Below, in pieces: positions 1 through 6,667 of a stretch of DNA of 10,027 nt (position 1 is the first letter of the stretch; the number at the start of each line of letters is the position of its first letter). The position numbers and the translations under genes were made by a program. A model generated the notes under the pieces. The model did not search any database, had not been told where the DNA came from, and saw only the letters and a list, made by a program, of their open reading frames with translations. The DNA is from Candidatus Bathyarchaeota archaeon (GTDB taxonomy: Archaea; Thermoproteota; Bathyarchaeia; Bathyarchaeales; Bathyarchaeaceae): positions 1 through 10,027 of the forward strand of contig JACUTO010000046.1 in NCBI GenBank assembly GCA_014859755.1, given 5' to 3'.

Positions 1-154
1 TGAAAAAGTGAACGTGACCGCTGCTATGGTGAGTGGTGTGAAAACTTTTGACGACGTCCTTGAGGCTGAAATTAAGGCAGTTACGTCCAAGGCTCAAGCG
101 AAGGGGATAAAGGTTGGAATGAAGGGCAAAGACGCTGTTAAACTGCTCCTCTAG
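1..154 (+). CDS. C-terminal end of an unrecognised protein (5' part outside window)
   Basis: A reading frame enters from the left edge (codons begin at base 2) and stays open for 50 codons to TAG at 152-154. The visible tail is hydrophilic and rich in Lys, Val and Ala. It probably forms one helix (about residues 15-35) followed by a short strand, and it ends in Gly-Lys-Asp-Ala-Val-Lys-Leu-Leu-Leu. There are no cysteines or membrane segments. Codon choice looks like normal coding sequence, and no other frame in this stretch is better. I do not recognise the family from this fragment. It converges on the membrane protein gene at 209, with a hairpin between the two stops. Confidence that it is coding is fairly good; no function is proposed. 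Confidence 0.6.
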   Translation, partial: EKVNVTAAMVSGVKTFDDVLEAEIKAVTSKAQAKGIKVGMKGKDAVKLLL

Positions 155-170
155 ATGCTTCTACCTCTCA

Positions 171-192
171 AGTTAACAATATCCAACGAAAG
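171..192 (+). repeat. 22-nt direct repeat, copy 1
   Basis: The pattern is AGTTAACA, four variable bases, then CCAACGAAAG. It matches the copy at 969-990 at 19 of 22 positions. This copy forms the left arm and loop of the hairpin at 171-205. Confidence 0.5.
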
Positions 193-205
193 GATACTGT
201 TAACT
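171..205. repeat. Hairpin between convergent genes
   Basis: Two 14-base arms (171-184 and 192-205) are complementary at 13 of 14 positions around the 7-base loop AACGAAA. The single mismatch (179/197) is A-C on the plus strand, but would be a U-G wobble in RNA made from the minus strand, so the fold favours the minus-strand transcript. It lies 3 bases past the stop of the minus-strand membrane protein gene and 17 bases past the stop of the partial plus-strand gene. That placement suits a 3'-end processing or termination element, although no U-run follows. Its left half is one copy of a 22-nt repeat found again at 969-990. Confidence 0.6.
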
Positions 206-208
206 TAT

Positions 209-769
209 TCATGATGGTAATGATTGAAGAATACCATTAACTCTGTTTTGATGATATCTATAACAGGAAATCAAAAACATCAATATGGATACGATTGCTA
301 ACCCAAAACCAAAACTATAGTTTATGCGTGTCAGCAACACTTCAGCTAGCATAATTGCATGATAGATAGATAGGATTAAGGTGATTGAAGATAATGCCAC
401 AATAGGAACTATCCTTTTCCATGTTATTCCAGCAAACAAGACGATAATTGCAGAGACCACTGTCAAGATTTGGAAGAACAACCACCCAATTCGACTATAG
501 ATAGCGAATGCAATTTCGTAAGTCCAATCCCCTCTACCAAACCAATCCCAGCTATTGGTATTGGTTGGCAAAAACCACAACTCAACAGAAGTATCGTAAC
601 CTTGAGGCATAAACTTCGCCATCATAAAAGACCAGAGGTAATCATCCTCGTATATGTAATGCCATCCAATCCAGAATACTGAGCGACGCATATGGAACCA
701 AGGTACAAAAATGGAAACAACGAAAATCACTGCAGCTATCAAAAACAATGCTCTAGGATTCTTGACCAT
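209..769 (-). CDS. Hypothetical four-helix integral membrane protein
   Basis: This encodes 186 residues from ATG at 769-767. The frame can be extended to a TTG at 799, but only the ATG has a purine-rich AAGGT shortly upstream, so ATG is preferred. Four hydrophobic segments are visible at about residues 6-26, 94-114, 119-142 and 153-172. Between helices 1 and 2 is a 65-residue loop very rich in aromatic residues (many Trp, Tyr and Phe), with acidic residues (EDD at 41-43) and no cysteine. The C-terminus is short and basic. I recognise no catalytic motif or family. The gene stands alone, facing proS back-to-back and converging on the partial gene at 1-154. It is flanked by two copies of a 22-nt repeat, which raises the possibility of an inserted cassette. 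Being coding is likely; function is unknown. Confidence 0.6.
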   Translation of the reverse strand: MVKNPRALFLIAAVIFVVSIFVPWFHMRRSVFWIGWHYIYEDDYLWSFMMAKFMPQGYDTSVELWFLPTNTNSWDWFGRGDWTYEIAFAIYSRIGWLFFQILTVVSAIIVLFAGITWKRIVPIVALSSITLILSIYHAIMLAEVLLTRINYSFGFGLAIVSILMFLISCYRYHQNRVNGILQSLPS

Positions 770-900
770 ATCTCTACCTTGAATCTCATTTTCATTCAAG
801 ATTCATTCCGTCTAAAGGAGGATTGAAACAAACTTATAATACTACTCTTTAGAACGATGACCTAAGAGGAAATGCTCTCGCCTTAAATGAACATAAAAAC

Positions 901-978
901 TCTGTTAATTCCAAGTTCTGAAGTCCCGATGGTTAACACGCTAGGCTTTTAGCCTAGAAGGGCCGAAGAGTTAACAGA
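901..978 (+). ncRNA. Candidate structured RNA or palindromic element
   Basis: An outer stem pairs 901-911 with 968-978 over 11 positions, with one G-U wobble (909/970) that works only in plus-strand RNA. Inside it, 941-947 pairs perfectly with 951-957 around a TTT loop, and CCC at 925-927 can meet GGG at 960-962. A competing 6-bp pairing links 915-920 with 975-980. The inner arm resembles a tRNA anticodon arm (a 5-bp stem with loop CTTTTAG, which would read UUU), preceded by a D-loop-like TGGTTA. However, no T-arm is present, so a functional tRNA is not supported. No promoter for it is evident. It could be a palindromic mobile-element remnant, a regulatory RNA or a decayed tRNA-like sequence. 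Confidence 0.35.
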
Positions 979-990
979 ACCCAACGAAAG
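969..990 (+). repeat. 22-nt direct repeat, copy 2
   Basis: This is the second copy of AGTTAACA, four variable bases, CCAACGAAAG (copy 1 at 171-192). Its left half is the right arm of the 901-978 stem. Its right end, CGAAAG, directly precedes an AT-rich TATA-like box and could act as a BRE. Confidence 0.5.
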
Positions 991-991
991 A

Positions 992-1003
992 AAATTTTAT
1001 ATA
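992..1003 (+). promoter_or_regulatory. Upstream TATA-like box before proS
   Basis: AAATTTTATATA follows an A/G-rich BRE-like CGAAAG. Transcription would begin near 1025, giving a leader of roughly 105 nt before proS. It could be a distal proS promoter or drive a short RNA. The downstream sequence holds a 7-bp inverted repeat (1017-1023 with 1053-1059). Confidence 0.35.
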
Positions 1004-1077
1004 ACTTCCATGTACTTGTTGCGTGAAGTGGTCGTGATGGGTGACTTTGTTCCGCAACACTGACTTCTTTGGCGCCT

Positions 1078-1088
1078 ATTTTATATTA
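1078..1088 (+). promoter_or_regulatory. Probable proS core promoter (TATA box)
   Basis: ATTTTATATTA centred near 1083 would place transcription start around 1108. That leaves a leader of about 24 nt containing the GGGAGG ribosome binding site (1119-1124), which is 7 nt from the proS ATG at 1132. This spacing is typical for archaeal genes, so it is preferred over the box at 992-1003. Confidence 0.5.
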
Positions 1089-1131
1089 GCATTTGATTTT
1101 TTCATTAGTAAGCACCGAGGGAGGAATTAAG

Positions 1132-2574
1132 ATGTCAGAGTCGGGAATTACCGTCAAAAAGTCTGAACGATTTTCAGAATGGTACACTCAAGTCGTCTTG
1201 AAGTCGGAGTTAGCCGACTATGCTCCCATCAAAGGCTGCATTGTCTTTAGGGAACATTCGTATGCTATTTGGGAAAAGATTCAGGATTCCTTCAATAAGA
1301 GAATAGAGGCAAGTGGACACAAAAACGTGTATTTTCCCCTCTTTATACCTGAGAGTTTCTTAAAGAAGGAGGCTGAACATTTCAAGGGATTCGTCCCAGA
1401 GTGCGCATGGGTCACAGTCGGCGGAGATACTGAACTAGAAGAAAGGCTTGCTGTAAGACCTACGTCTGAGACCATAATGTATGTGATGTATAGGAAGTGG
1501 ATAAAAAGCTGGAGAGACCTCCCCCTCAAATTGAATCAGTGGTGTAACATCGTAAGATGGGAAACTAAAGCAACTAAACCGTTCTTGAGAACAAGAGAGT
1601 TTCTCTGGCAAGAAGGCCACACGGCACATGCAACGAAAGAAGAAGCGGACGAAGAAGTTATGGACATTCTAGGAATCTACAGAGATTTGATAGAAAAGCA
1701 TCTTGCCATACCAGTGTTAGTTGGAAAGAAAACTGAAAGCGAAAAATTCGCTGGAGCCCTTTATACCACGACGTTAGAAGCTCTAATGCCCGATGGAAAA
1801 GTCCTTCAACTAGGGACATCGCACAATCTTGGTCAAAACTTCTCTAAACCCTTCAACATCAAATTCATTGGAAAAGATGAGAAAGACCACTATGTCTGGC
1901 AAACGTCATGGGGCGTGTCCACACGTCTAATAGGAGCACTAGTGATGGTTCACGGCGATGACAAAGGACTGGTACTTCCTCCAAAAAAGGCTCCATGCCA
2001 AGTTGTGATAGTTCCCATCTTCTACAAGGAAACAAAAAAAGATTTGATCTCGAATAAAGCCAGAGAAGTTTTCAAGAATTTAGAAGAAAACGGGATAGCA
2101 GCTATTCTTGATGACAGAGAAGAATATACACCCGGATGGAAATTCAATCAATGGGAATTGAAAGGCGTACCGATAAGAATTGAGATCGGTCCAAGAGATA
2201 TCGAGAAAAAACAGGTAATCGCCGCCAGAAGGGATACATTTGAGAGAATAACAGTGAAAGAAGAAGAGCTTGTTAACACCGTAATTGGGGTGCTGAAAGA
2301 AATTCAAGAGAACCTCTTCAATCAAGCGAAGAAATTCTTGGAAGAACACATCACTTCCGTAGAGACTTACGCTGAATTTAAGAAAGTTCTGAGAAAAAAG
2401 GGCGGGTTCATCAGAGCCTGTTGGTGTTCAAATCAAGCATGCGAAGAAAAGATTAAGGAAGAAACCGGGGCGACTATTAGACTGATTCCATTTGAAAAAG
2501 AAGAATTGTTTTCAAGCTGTGTGTACTGCGGCGGTGAAGCAAAAGAAGTAGTTTACTTCGCTAGAGCATACTAG
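1132..2574 (+). CDS. proS: Prolyl-tRNA synthetase, archaeal/eukaryote-like type
   Basis: This cytoplasmic class II synthetase charges tRNA-Pro with proline using ATP. It has 480 residues. The ATG at 1132 is chosen because GGGAGG lies 7 nt upstream; an in-frame TTG at 1093 lacks one. The catalytic core spans about residues 10-285, with the Pro/ATP-site RPTSE at 109-113, motif 2 at 151-166 (FLRTREFLWQEGHTAH) and motif 3 around 263-277 (STRLIGALVMVHGDD). The anticodon-binding domain follows at about 286-400. A C-terminal domain carries C430, C432, C437, C463 and C466, the usual zinc-site region of archaeal ProRS, and ends in Phe-Ala-Arg-Ala-Tyr. There is no bacterial editing insertion, as expected for this type. 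Length and motifs are complete. It is a single-gene unit that converges on the DUF401 gene. No clear terminator is seen after it. Confidence 0.97.
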   Translation: MSESGITVKKSERFSEWYTQVVLKSELADYAPIKGCIVFREHSYAIWEKIQDSFNKRIEASGHKNVYFPLFIPESFLKKEAEHFKGFVPECAWVTVGGDTELEERLAVRPTSETIMYVMYRKWIKSWRDLPLKLNQWCNIVRWETKATKPFLRTREFLWQEGHTAHATKEEADEEVMDILGIYRDLIEKHLAIPVLVGKKTESEKFAGALYTTTLEALMPDGKVLQLGTSHNLGQNFSKPFNIKFIGKDEKDHYVWQTSWGVSTRLIGALVMVHGDDKGLVLPPKKAPCQVVIVPIFYKETKKDLISNKAREVFKNLEENGIAAILDDREEYTPGWKFNQWELKGVPIRIEIGPRDIEKKQVIAARRDTFERITVKEEELVNTVIGVLKEIQENLFNQAKKFLEEHITSVETYAEFKKVLRKKGGFIRACWCSNQACEEKIKEETGATIRLIPFEKEELFSSCVYCGGEAKEVVYFARAY

Positions 2575-2710
2575 ATCACAAACAAGTTCCTAAGTCAACA
2601 TTTCTATCTTGGGCAGAAGAAACTGCGTCAATGGAGCGTACAAGTTTGGCGTCTCATGGAAAAACAAGGAATCGCCACGTTTCCCAGACCCATTTGCACG
2701 CGCCATACGT

Positions 2711-3898
2711 TCAAATCAAAAATAGAATGAAACTAATGACAAAAGCGATCAAAGCCGGAGGCCCCACTTCTTTAAAGAAATCTTTAAGGTCTACACTGAA
2801 GAACTTGGCTGAAAGCGCAACGCATGGATGCACTGGAGTGAGAACATAACCAAGGAAAATACTGAAAAACGTAATTGCGAAAACTGGAGCAGACATGGCA
2901 CCAAACTTTGTGGCAAATAGAGGGATAATGATGGCAGCCGGAACCTGTATCCTTCCAGTTGCAAAGCCAAGCAAAAATCCTACAACCACACAAAGAATTT
3001 CAGGAGTTATCTGCACTTCTGCTATCAGTTCTGGAATGCTCGAGGCCTTAAACACGTTGTAAAAAACCATCATTCCTACGATTATTAGGGCAAAATCCCA
3101 AGGCTTTGACTTTCTAAAAATTTGGCAAAATTCTTTCAATCCGATTCTTCCAACAGCTATTACAAGAGTTAAACTTGCCGCCACTCCTATTAGAGTAGCT
3201 GCTTCTTTGACTAGTCCCGGAAATAATGCTTTGATCAAAAAATCTAAAAGAGGTGCGATCACAATTACAGTTAAAGGCGTAAGCAATTTTTTCAGTGAAA
3301 ACTTTTGCTTGTATTCCATCCGTCCACGAACGCTTCGAAGGAAGAAAAAATATCCAAGTGCCACAGAAAAAACCAAAAATGATGCAAGATAGGGAAGAAC
3401 CTGATAAATATCAAGATCAGCCAATTTAATGGATACTATGAGCGCGGGGGAAAGGGGATAAACCAGATACAAAACGTGGCGAAACCACACGTTCAACCCG
3501 GCTTTCTTCTCTTGGGACATGCCCTTTCCAGCCTTCTCAATTAGGGGTGCGGAAAGAAGGGCGCCTCCAGGCATCGGAAGCATTCCGACTAATGCGGGGG
3601 AAAACGCGAGAAACGCTTTTTTCCCTATTCTCATGTTCCTAACCAAGTCATCCATTTGACCTGATTGGCTTAATCCCCCACCTATTAAGGGAATAAGTCC
3701 CACAGCTAAAGCCAACAAAATCACTGATAAATCAACAAAGGAAGACCAAAGCTCCCACGCCAATTCCGATGGTGACAAGGTGAAGACTCCTAGAATGAGA
3801 GCGCCAACAAACATGGAAGCCATCAAACTTTTCCTAGAAATCACCAGCAACATGGCTAGACTTACAAAAAAGCCAATCCACGCCAGAAACGGAGACAT
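2711..3898 (-). CDS. DUF401 family integral membrane permease
   Basis: This is a 395-residue, very hydrophobic protein with about ten or more membrane segments. The start chosen is ATG at 3898-3896, which has AAGGGGA just upstream; an in-frame TTG at 3943 would add 15 residues but lacks a ribosome site. Signature stretches are GMLPMPGG at 105-112, a segment with FRH...YPLSP at 139-151, GFATGRIQVPA at 311-321 and TPVHPCVALSAKFF at 354-367. I recognise these as the DUF401 family (AF0261-like), in the broad group of GntP/CitM-like and Na+/H+ antiporter-like carriers. The substrate is unknown; an anion or organic acid is only an inference. It lies 142 bp downstream of the aldehyde oxidoreductase gene on the same strand. 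A hairpin lies in the gap, so it may be a separate transcript. Confidence 0.85.
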   Translation of the reverse strand: MSPFLAWIGFFVSLAMLLVISRKSLMASMFVGALILGVFTLSPSELAWELWSSFVDLSVILLALAVGLIPLIGGGLSQSGQMDDLVRNMRIGKKAFLAFSPALVGMLPMPGGALLSAPLIEKAGKGMSQEKKAGLNVWFRHVLYLVYPLSPALIVSIKLADLDIYQVLPYLASFLVFSVALGYFFFLRSVRGRMEYKQKFSLKKLLTPLTVIVIAPLLDFLIKALFPGLVKEAATLIGVAASLTLVIAVGRIGLKEFCQIFRKSKPWDFALIIVGMMVFYNVFKASSIPELIAEVQITPEILCVVVGFLLGFATGRIQVPAAIIIPLFATKFGAMSAPVFAITFFSIFLGYVLTPVHPCVALSAKFFSVDLKDFFKEVGPPALIAFVISFILFLI

Positions 3899-3968
3899 AA
3901 TTATCCCCTTGAAGTTTTGGAAACAATTTAAGAGATTGTGCAAATAGTTAAATGTAACTAATGTTTTG

Positions 3969-3996
3969 AACAGAATGAAGATGCGAAAATTCTGTT
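3969..3996. repeat. 8-bp perfect inverted repeat
   Basis: AACAGAAT (3969-3976) and ATTCTGTT (3989-3996) are perfect complements around a 12-nt loop. It lies 44 nt beyond the oxidoreductase stop and 70 nt before the permease start on the minus strand. It could be a processing or termination hairpin of the upstream operon or an operator for the permease; the sequence alone does not decide. Confidence 0.4.
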
Positions 3997-4040
3997 GGGC
4001 TCAGAGATTCGAACAAAATAGATGTTCTAAGTGAAACAGT

Positions 4041-5909
4041 TTATCTTACCTTTTCCTTTAATATTCTGTCTACTTCCTCTAGTCCAAGCTTTTTTAGCAC
4101 TTCGGATTTAGGTATCCCATTTTCATCCCAGCCGACTTCTTCGTAATATTCCTTTTTCGAGTCTTCAAACTTAGCTCTGTCAATCTTTTTTCCAGCGTAA
4201 GGTCCCGACGGCAGTGGCTCGTAGAATCTTGGCGGGTTGTCGTCATGTATTTTGGGGTTCCATTTGAGGTCTGGGCCACCTAGGAGCAGCAAGGCTCTCT
4301 GTATGTGGAGTATCCTGCGTGCCATGGTCCCGTACCATTCCTCTGGTCCTATTTCCCACCCTGTCACCGCTTTAAAGAAGTCCCATTTGAGATGTCGCGG
4401 CAAGTTAAAGGTGTTGAACCAGCAGTAGACGCCTGAGTCATGGAGGATTATTGCCAACTCGCTGTTGGCGTGATAGATTGGAAGGTAGGCTGTTGACGTG
4501 TGGTCGCCAGCTTGAACAGAGCAGGCGTAGGATATGTCCGTCGTGTAATCCTTTCCGCTTCTAACTCCGTGGGCTCCTATCGCCATTCCCTTCTCATGAA
4601 CCACGTATCGCATCACATCTTCCTTCTTCATTTTCTTTATCTTGAAGGCTGCCCTGTAAGAACCTTCGGCTAACACGTCTCCAATTCCTTCCCTCATGGC
4701 CACCTTTCTAGCCAATGCAGCAAAAGCCTCTGCGTCCCCCCACCTCAATTCTATGCCGTCTAAGTCCTCCTTCGTTAGGATGCCCCTCTGGTAGAGTTCG
4801 CCAGCGAATCCAAGCACATTTCCACCTTGTATGCCGCAGAGTCCCAAGTCGTCTATCAAAGACGCCAAGTAAACATTTTCTTCTGGAGTGAAGATGCCTA
4901 AGTTGGTTCCTAAGTATGCTTGTAGCTCATAGTCGGGGTTGTCTCCTATTGCACCTTTAAAGGGACCCGCTTTTACCATCGCAATTTTCAAGCATGTTGT
5001 TGGACAGCCGAAGTCGCCCCAGTATTTCTTTATCCAAACCCTTTGCTCGAACTTGTCCACTCCAAAACTCTTCTGGTTATGCCACTCTTCCTGCCAGTTT
5101 CTAATGGGCTCGGAACTGAGTAGGGCACCAACCTCGTAGCCCGCGGCGCCAGTTCCCCACCGTCGAAATGAATCATTACTGTAGCATCTGACCGACACTT
5201 CATCTATCAGCGTCTTCACTTTCTCCATGTCCTCAACTTCAGGTAGGGGTCCTGTGCCTTTAGCCACCAGCGCCTTCAGGTTCTTTGAGCCCATCACCGC
5301 CCCGTAGCCGCCGTAACCTGCTGCATGTGTCCATTTCGACATCACAGCGGCGATTCTGACCTTGTTCTCTCCAGCCGGTCCTATGTAGAGTGCAGCTGGC
5401 TCTTTCCACTCGCCATACAGCGGGGACCTCTTTCTGAGCTCTTCTCTTCCCTCTCGGGTAAGCATCTTTAGGGTTTGCTTTCCGTCTTTCCCCCAGATGT
5501 GACTCGCGTCTCTGATTTCGGCTTGAGAATCTGTGACGAAAATGTAGCTTGGTTCGGCAGCCTTACCTGTGATGATCAAGCCGTCGTAGCCTGCGCATTT
5601 GAGCTCTACTGGAAACTCTCCGGCAACAGTCGAACCGACTACGCCGTTGCTCTGGGGAGACTTCCCAGATACGCAGATTCTGCTTCCTGGGAAAAAACCG
5701 GTTAGGGGTCCAGTTAATACGAGAAGGATGTTTTCGGGTCCGAGGGGATCGATGGTCTCCCATCGGTCGCCTAGTCTATTCCACAGAATCTTCGTAGCCA
5801 AGCCTCTGCCGCCGATATATTGCCTTAGGATGCTTTCATCGAATGTTAGTTCCTTTATCTTCTCCGCGGAGAGGTCAACTTCTAGGAACTTTCCTGCGTA
5901 TCCACGCAT
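4041..5909 (-). CDS. aor: Tungsten-type aldehyde:ferredoxin oxidoreductase, catalytic subunit
   Basis: Family members oxidise aldehydes to carboxylic acids at a tungsten bis-pyranopterin centre and pass electrons to ferredoxin through one [4Fe-4S] cluster. It has 622 residues against about 605 for characterised archaeal enzymes. The N-terminal cofactor domain is intact, with YIGGRGLATK near 31-40, GPLTGFFPGSRICVSGKSPQ at 67-86, AGYDGLIITGKA at 106-117 and GYGAVMGSKNLKAL at 201-214. The pterin-contact motif DDLGLC is at 353-358. Cluster ligands expected as C-x2-C-x3-C plus a distant Cys appear as D299, C302, C306 and C496, so the first ligand is Asp. The ATG abuts the stop of the ferredoxin gene, and GGAGCTGATC before it nearly matches the full anti-SD. 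Whether the substrate is an aldehyde, aldehyde ester or aromatic acid cannot be told. Confidence 0.93.
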   Translation of the reverse strand: MRGYAGKFLEVDLSAEKIKELTFDESILRQYIGGRGLATKILWNRLGDRWETIDPLGPENILLVLTGPLTGFFPGSRICVSGKSPQSNGVVGSTVAGEFPVELKCAGYDGLIITGKAAEPSYIFVTDSQAEIRDASHIWGKDGKQTLKMLTREGREELRKRSPLYGEWKEPAALYIGPAGENKVRIAAVMSKWTHAAGYGGYGAVMGSKNLKALVAKGTGPLPEVEDMEKVKTLIDEVSVRCYSNDSFRRWGTGAAGYEVGALLSSEPIRNWQEEWHNQKSFGVDKFEQRVWIKKYWGDFGCPTTCLKIAMVKAGPFKGAIGDNPDYELQAYLGTNLGIFTPEENVYLASLIDDLGLCGIQGGNVLGFAGELYQRGILTKEDLDGIELRWGDAEAFAALARKVAMREGIGDVLAEGSYRAAFKIKKMKKEDVMRYVVHEKGMAIGAHGVRSGKDYTTDISYACSVQAGDHTSTAYLPIYHANSELAIILHDSGVYCWFNTFNLPRHLKWDFFKAVTGWEIGPEEWYGTMARRILHIQRALLLLGGPDLKWNPKIHDDNPPRFYEPLPSGPYAGKKIDRAKFEDSKKEYYEEVGWDENGIPKSEVLKKLGLEEVDRILKEKVR

Positions 5910-6455
5910 TTAGATCAGCTCCTCTCCCGCTTCTCCATACAGGCTGGCAACCAAATCTCGCGTTACTTCTTCGGGTTTGCGTGCGTATAGCTTGTAGGCG
6001 CGGTCGCGCCCCATATTTTTCTCAAACGCTTTGGTTACGACCCTGAGAGCATCCCATCCTCCTTCGTGGCACACCTTTACGCATTGAGGGTCCCCTCCAC
6101 ACAGGTCGCATATTACCGCGTATTTCTCAGTTGGATGGATATGTGGAACACTACCTGGGCAGGCGTCGATGCAGAGACCGCAGGCGGTGCATTTCTCTTT
6201 GTCAACTAAAACAGCGCCTGTATCCTTGTTCACGGATAAGGCGTCTACGGGGCAGGATTTAACGCAGGGGTAGTCGTCGCACTGGGTGCAGAAATGGGGA
6301 AACTCCGCTCCGGGGACGAGCATGAACACCCGTATCCTTGAGGCTTCCGGCCAGATTCTTTTTTCGTGGAAAAGGGAGCAGGATATCTCGCATTTTCTGC
6401 ATCCACTGCACTTTAAGTAGTCTCTAACGATCCAGATGGGTTCTTGAGAACTCAA
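5910..6455 (-). CDS. Four-cluster ferredoxin subunit of the aldehyde oxidoreductase
   Basis: This is a 181-residue polyferredoxin with 16 cysteines in four groups: C16/C19/C22/C26, C56/C59/C64/C68, C89/C92/C95/C99 and C116/C119/C125/C129. These can hold four [4Fe-4S] clusters in the DmsB/HycB-like fold. There is no signal peptide or membrane anchor, so it is cytoplasmic. It starts at a TTG (6455) with GAGG 8 nt upstream; no ATG occurs before residue 45. The stop touches the ATG of the oxidoreductase, so the two are translationally linked. Gene order and domains match the electron-transfer partners of AorAB-type (aromatic-degrading bacteria) and YdhY/YdhV-type pairs. It probably relays electrons from the tungsten subunit. 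No FAD subunit is in the window. Its base composition is high in G+C like its partner. Confidence 0.9.
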   Translation of the reverse strand: MSSQEPIWIVRDYLKCSGCRKCEISCSLFHEKRIWPEASRIRVFMLVPGAEFPHFCTQCDDYPCVKSCPVDALSVNKDTGAVLVDKEKCTACGLCIDACPGSVPHIHPTEKYAVICDLCGGDPQCVKVCHEGGWDALRVVTKAFEKNMGRDRAYKLYARKPEEVTRDLVASLYGEAGEELI

Positions 6456-6467
6456 TTACAACGCCTC

Positions 6468-6511
6468 TTTAAACAGGCTGAAACAAAACGTTTTCATTGG
6501 TTTCATTTAAA
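6468..6511. promoter_or_regulatory. Possible operator: imperfect inverted repeat in the ferredoxin leader
   Basis: TTTAAA (6468-6473) and TGAAAC (6479-6484) are mirrored by GTTTCA (6500-6505) and TTTAAA (6506-6511). The left half carries a 5-nt insertion, and AAAACGTTTT lies between. The right end falls where transcription of the ferredoxin operon is expected to begin, so a repressor site is plausible but unproven. Confidence 0.3.
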
Positions 6512-6537
6512 GCTAACGATAAACTTCCTAAAGCACG

Positions 6538-6548
6538 GTTTATATCTT
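6538..6548. promoter_or_regulatory. TATA box, possibly serving both directions
   Basis: The plus strand reads GTTTATATCTT and the minus strand AAGATATAAAC, with a BRE-like CGAAGTTAAA on the minus-strand upstream side. For the minus-strand ferredoxin operon, transcription start would be near 6513, about 57 nt before the TTG. For the plus-strand VTT gene it would be near 6568, about 100 nt before the ATG. The minus-strand assignment is the stronger of the two. Confidence 0.45.
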
Positions 6549-6667
6549 TTAACTTCGAATTTGTTGTTTTTCTGTTTGAAAAGGGTTAAAGCAATGTAGT
6601 AACGCTTAAGCATACAAAGGGAAAAATCGCAAGAGTGTTGCTTCTTGGTGTGGAGGCTTAACGGAAA

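Noticed and set aside
812..852. AAAGGAGG followed by a TTG frame on the plus strand
   Set aside because: The frame runs only 9 codons to TAG; the SD-like string looks fortuitous.
914..983. tRNA-Lys (UUU) gene
   Set aside because: An anticodon-like arm and a possible 6-bp acceptor with CCA exist, but there is no T-arm or TTCRA loop, the D-stem has only two pairs, and the space for a variable loop plus T-arm is too short.
1037..1063. Eight-codon leader peptide before proS
   Set aside because: Only one Pro codon and no SD; attenuation by leader peptide is not expected in archaea.
1022..1063. C/D box sRNA
   Set aside because: GTGATGG and CTGA resemble C and D boxes, but the C/D' and C'/D spacing is wrong and there is no second D box.
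2575..2710. Terminator between proS and the DUF401 gene
   Set aside because: Only a weak 5-bp TGGCG/CGCCA pairing (2647-2651 with 2673-2677) and short A/T runs; not enough for a call.
2709..2717. T-loop-like GTTCAAATC between proS and the permease
   Set aside because: Flanking bases do not form a T-stem and no anticodon arm lies upstream; overlaps the permease stop.
2631..2849. Plus-strand open frame of 72 codons after proS
   Set aside because: It overlaps the end of the well-supported DUF401 gene, is Lys/Arg/His/Thr-rich like antisense translation, and has no SD.
5599..5913. Plus-strand open frame of 104 codons opposite the oxidoreductase
   Set aside because: Lies wholly antisense to conserved cofactor-binding motifs; the open frame follows from high G+C codon usage.
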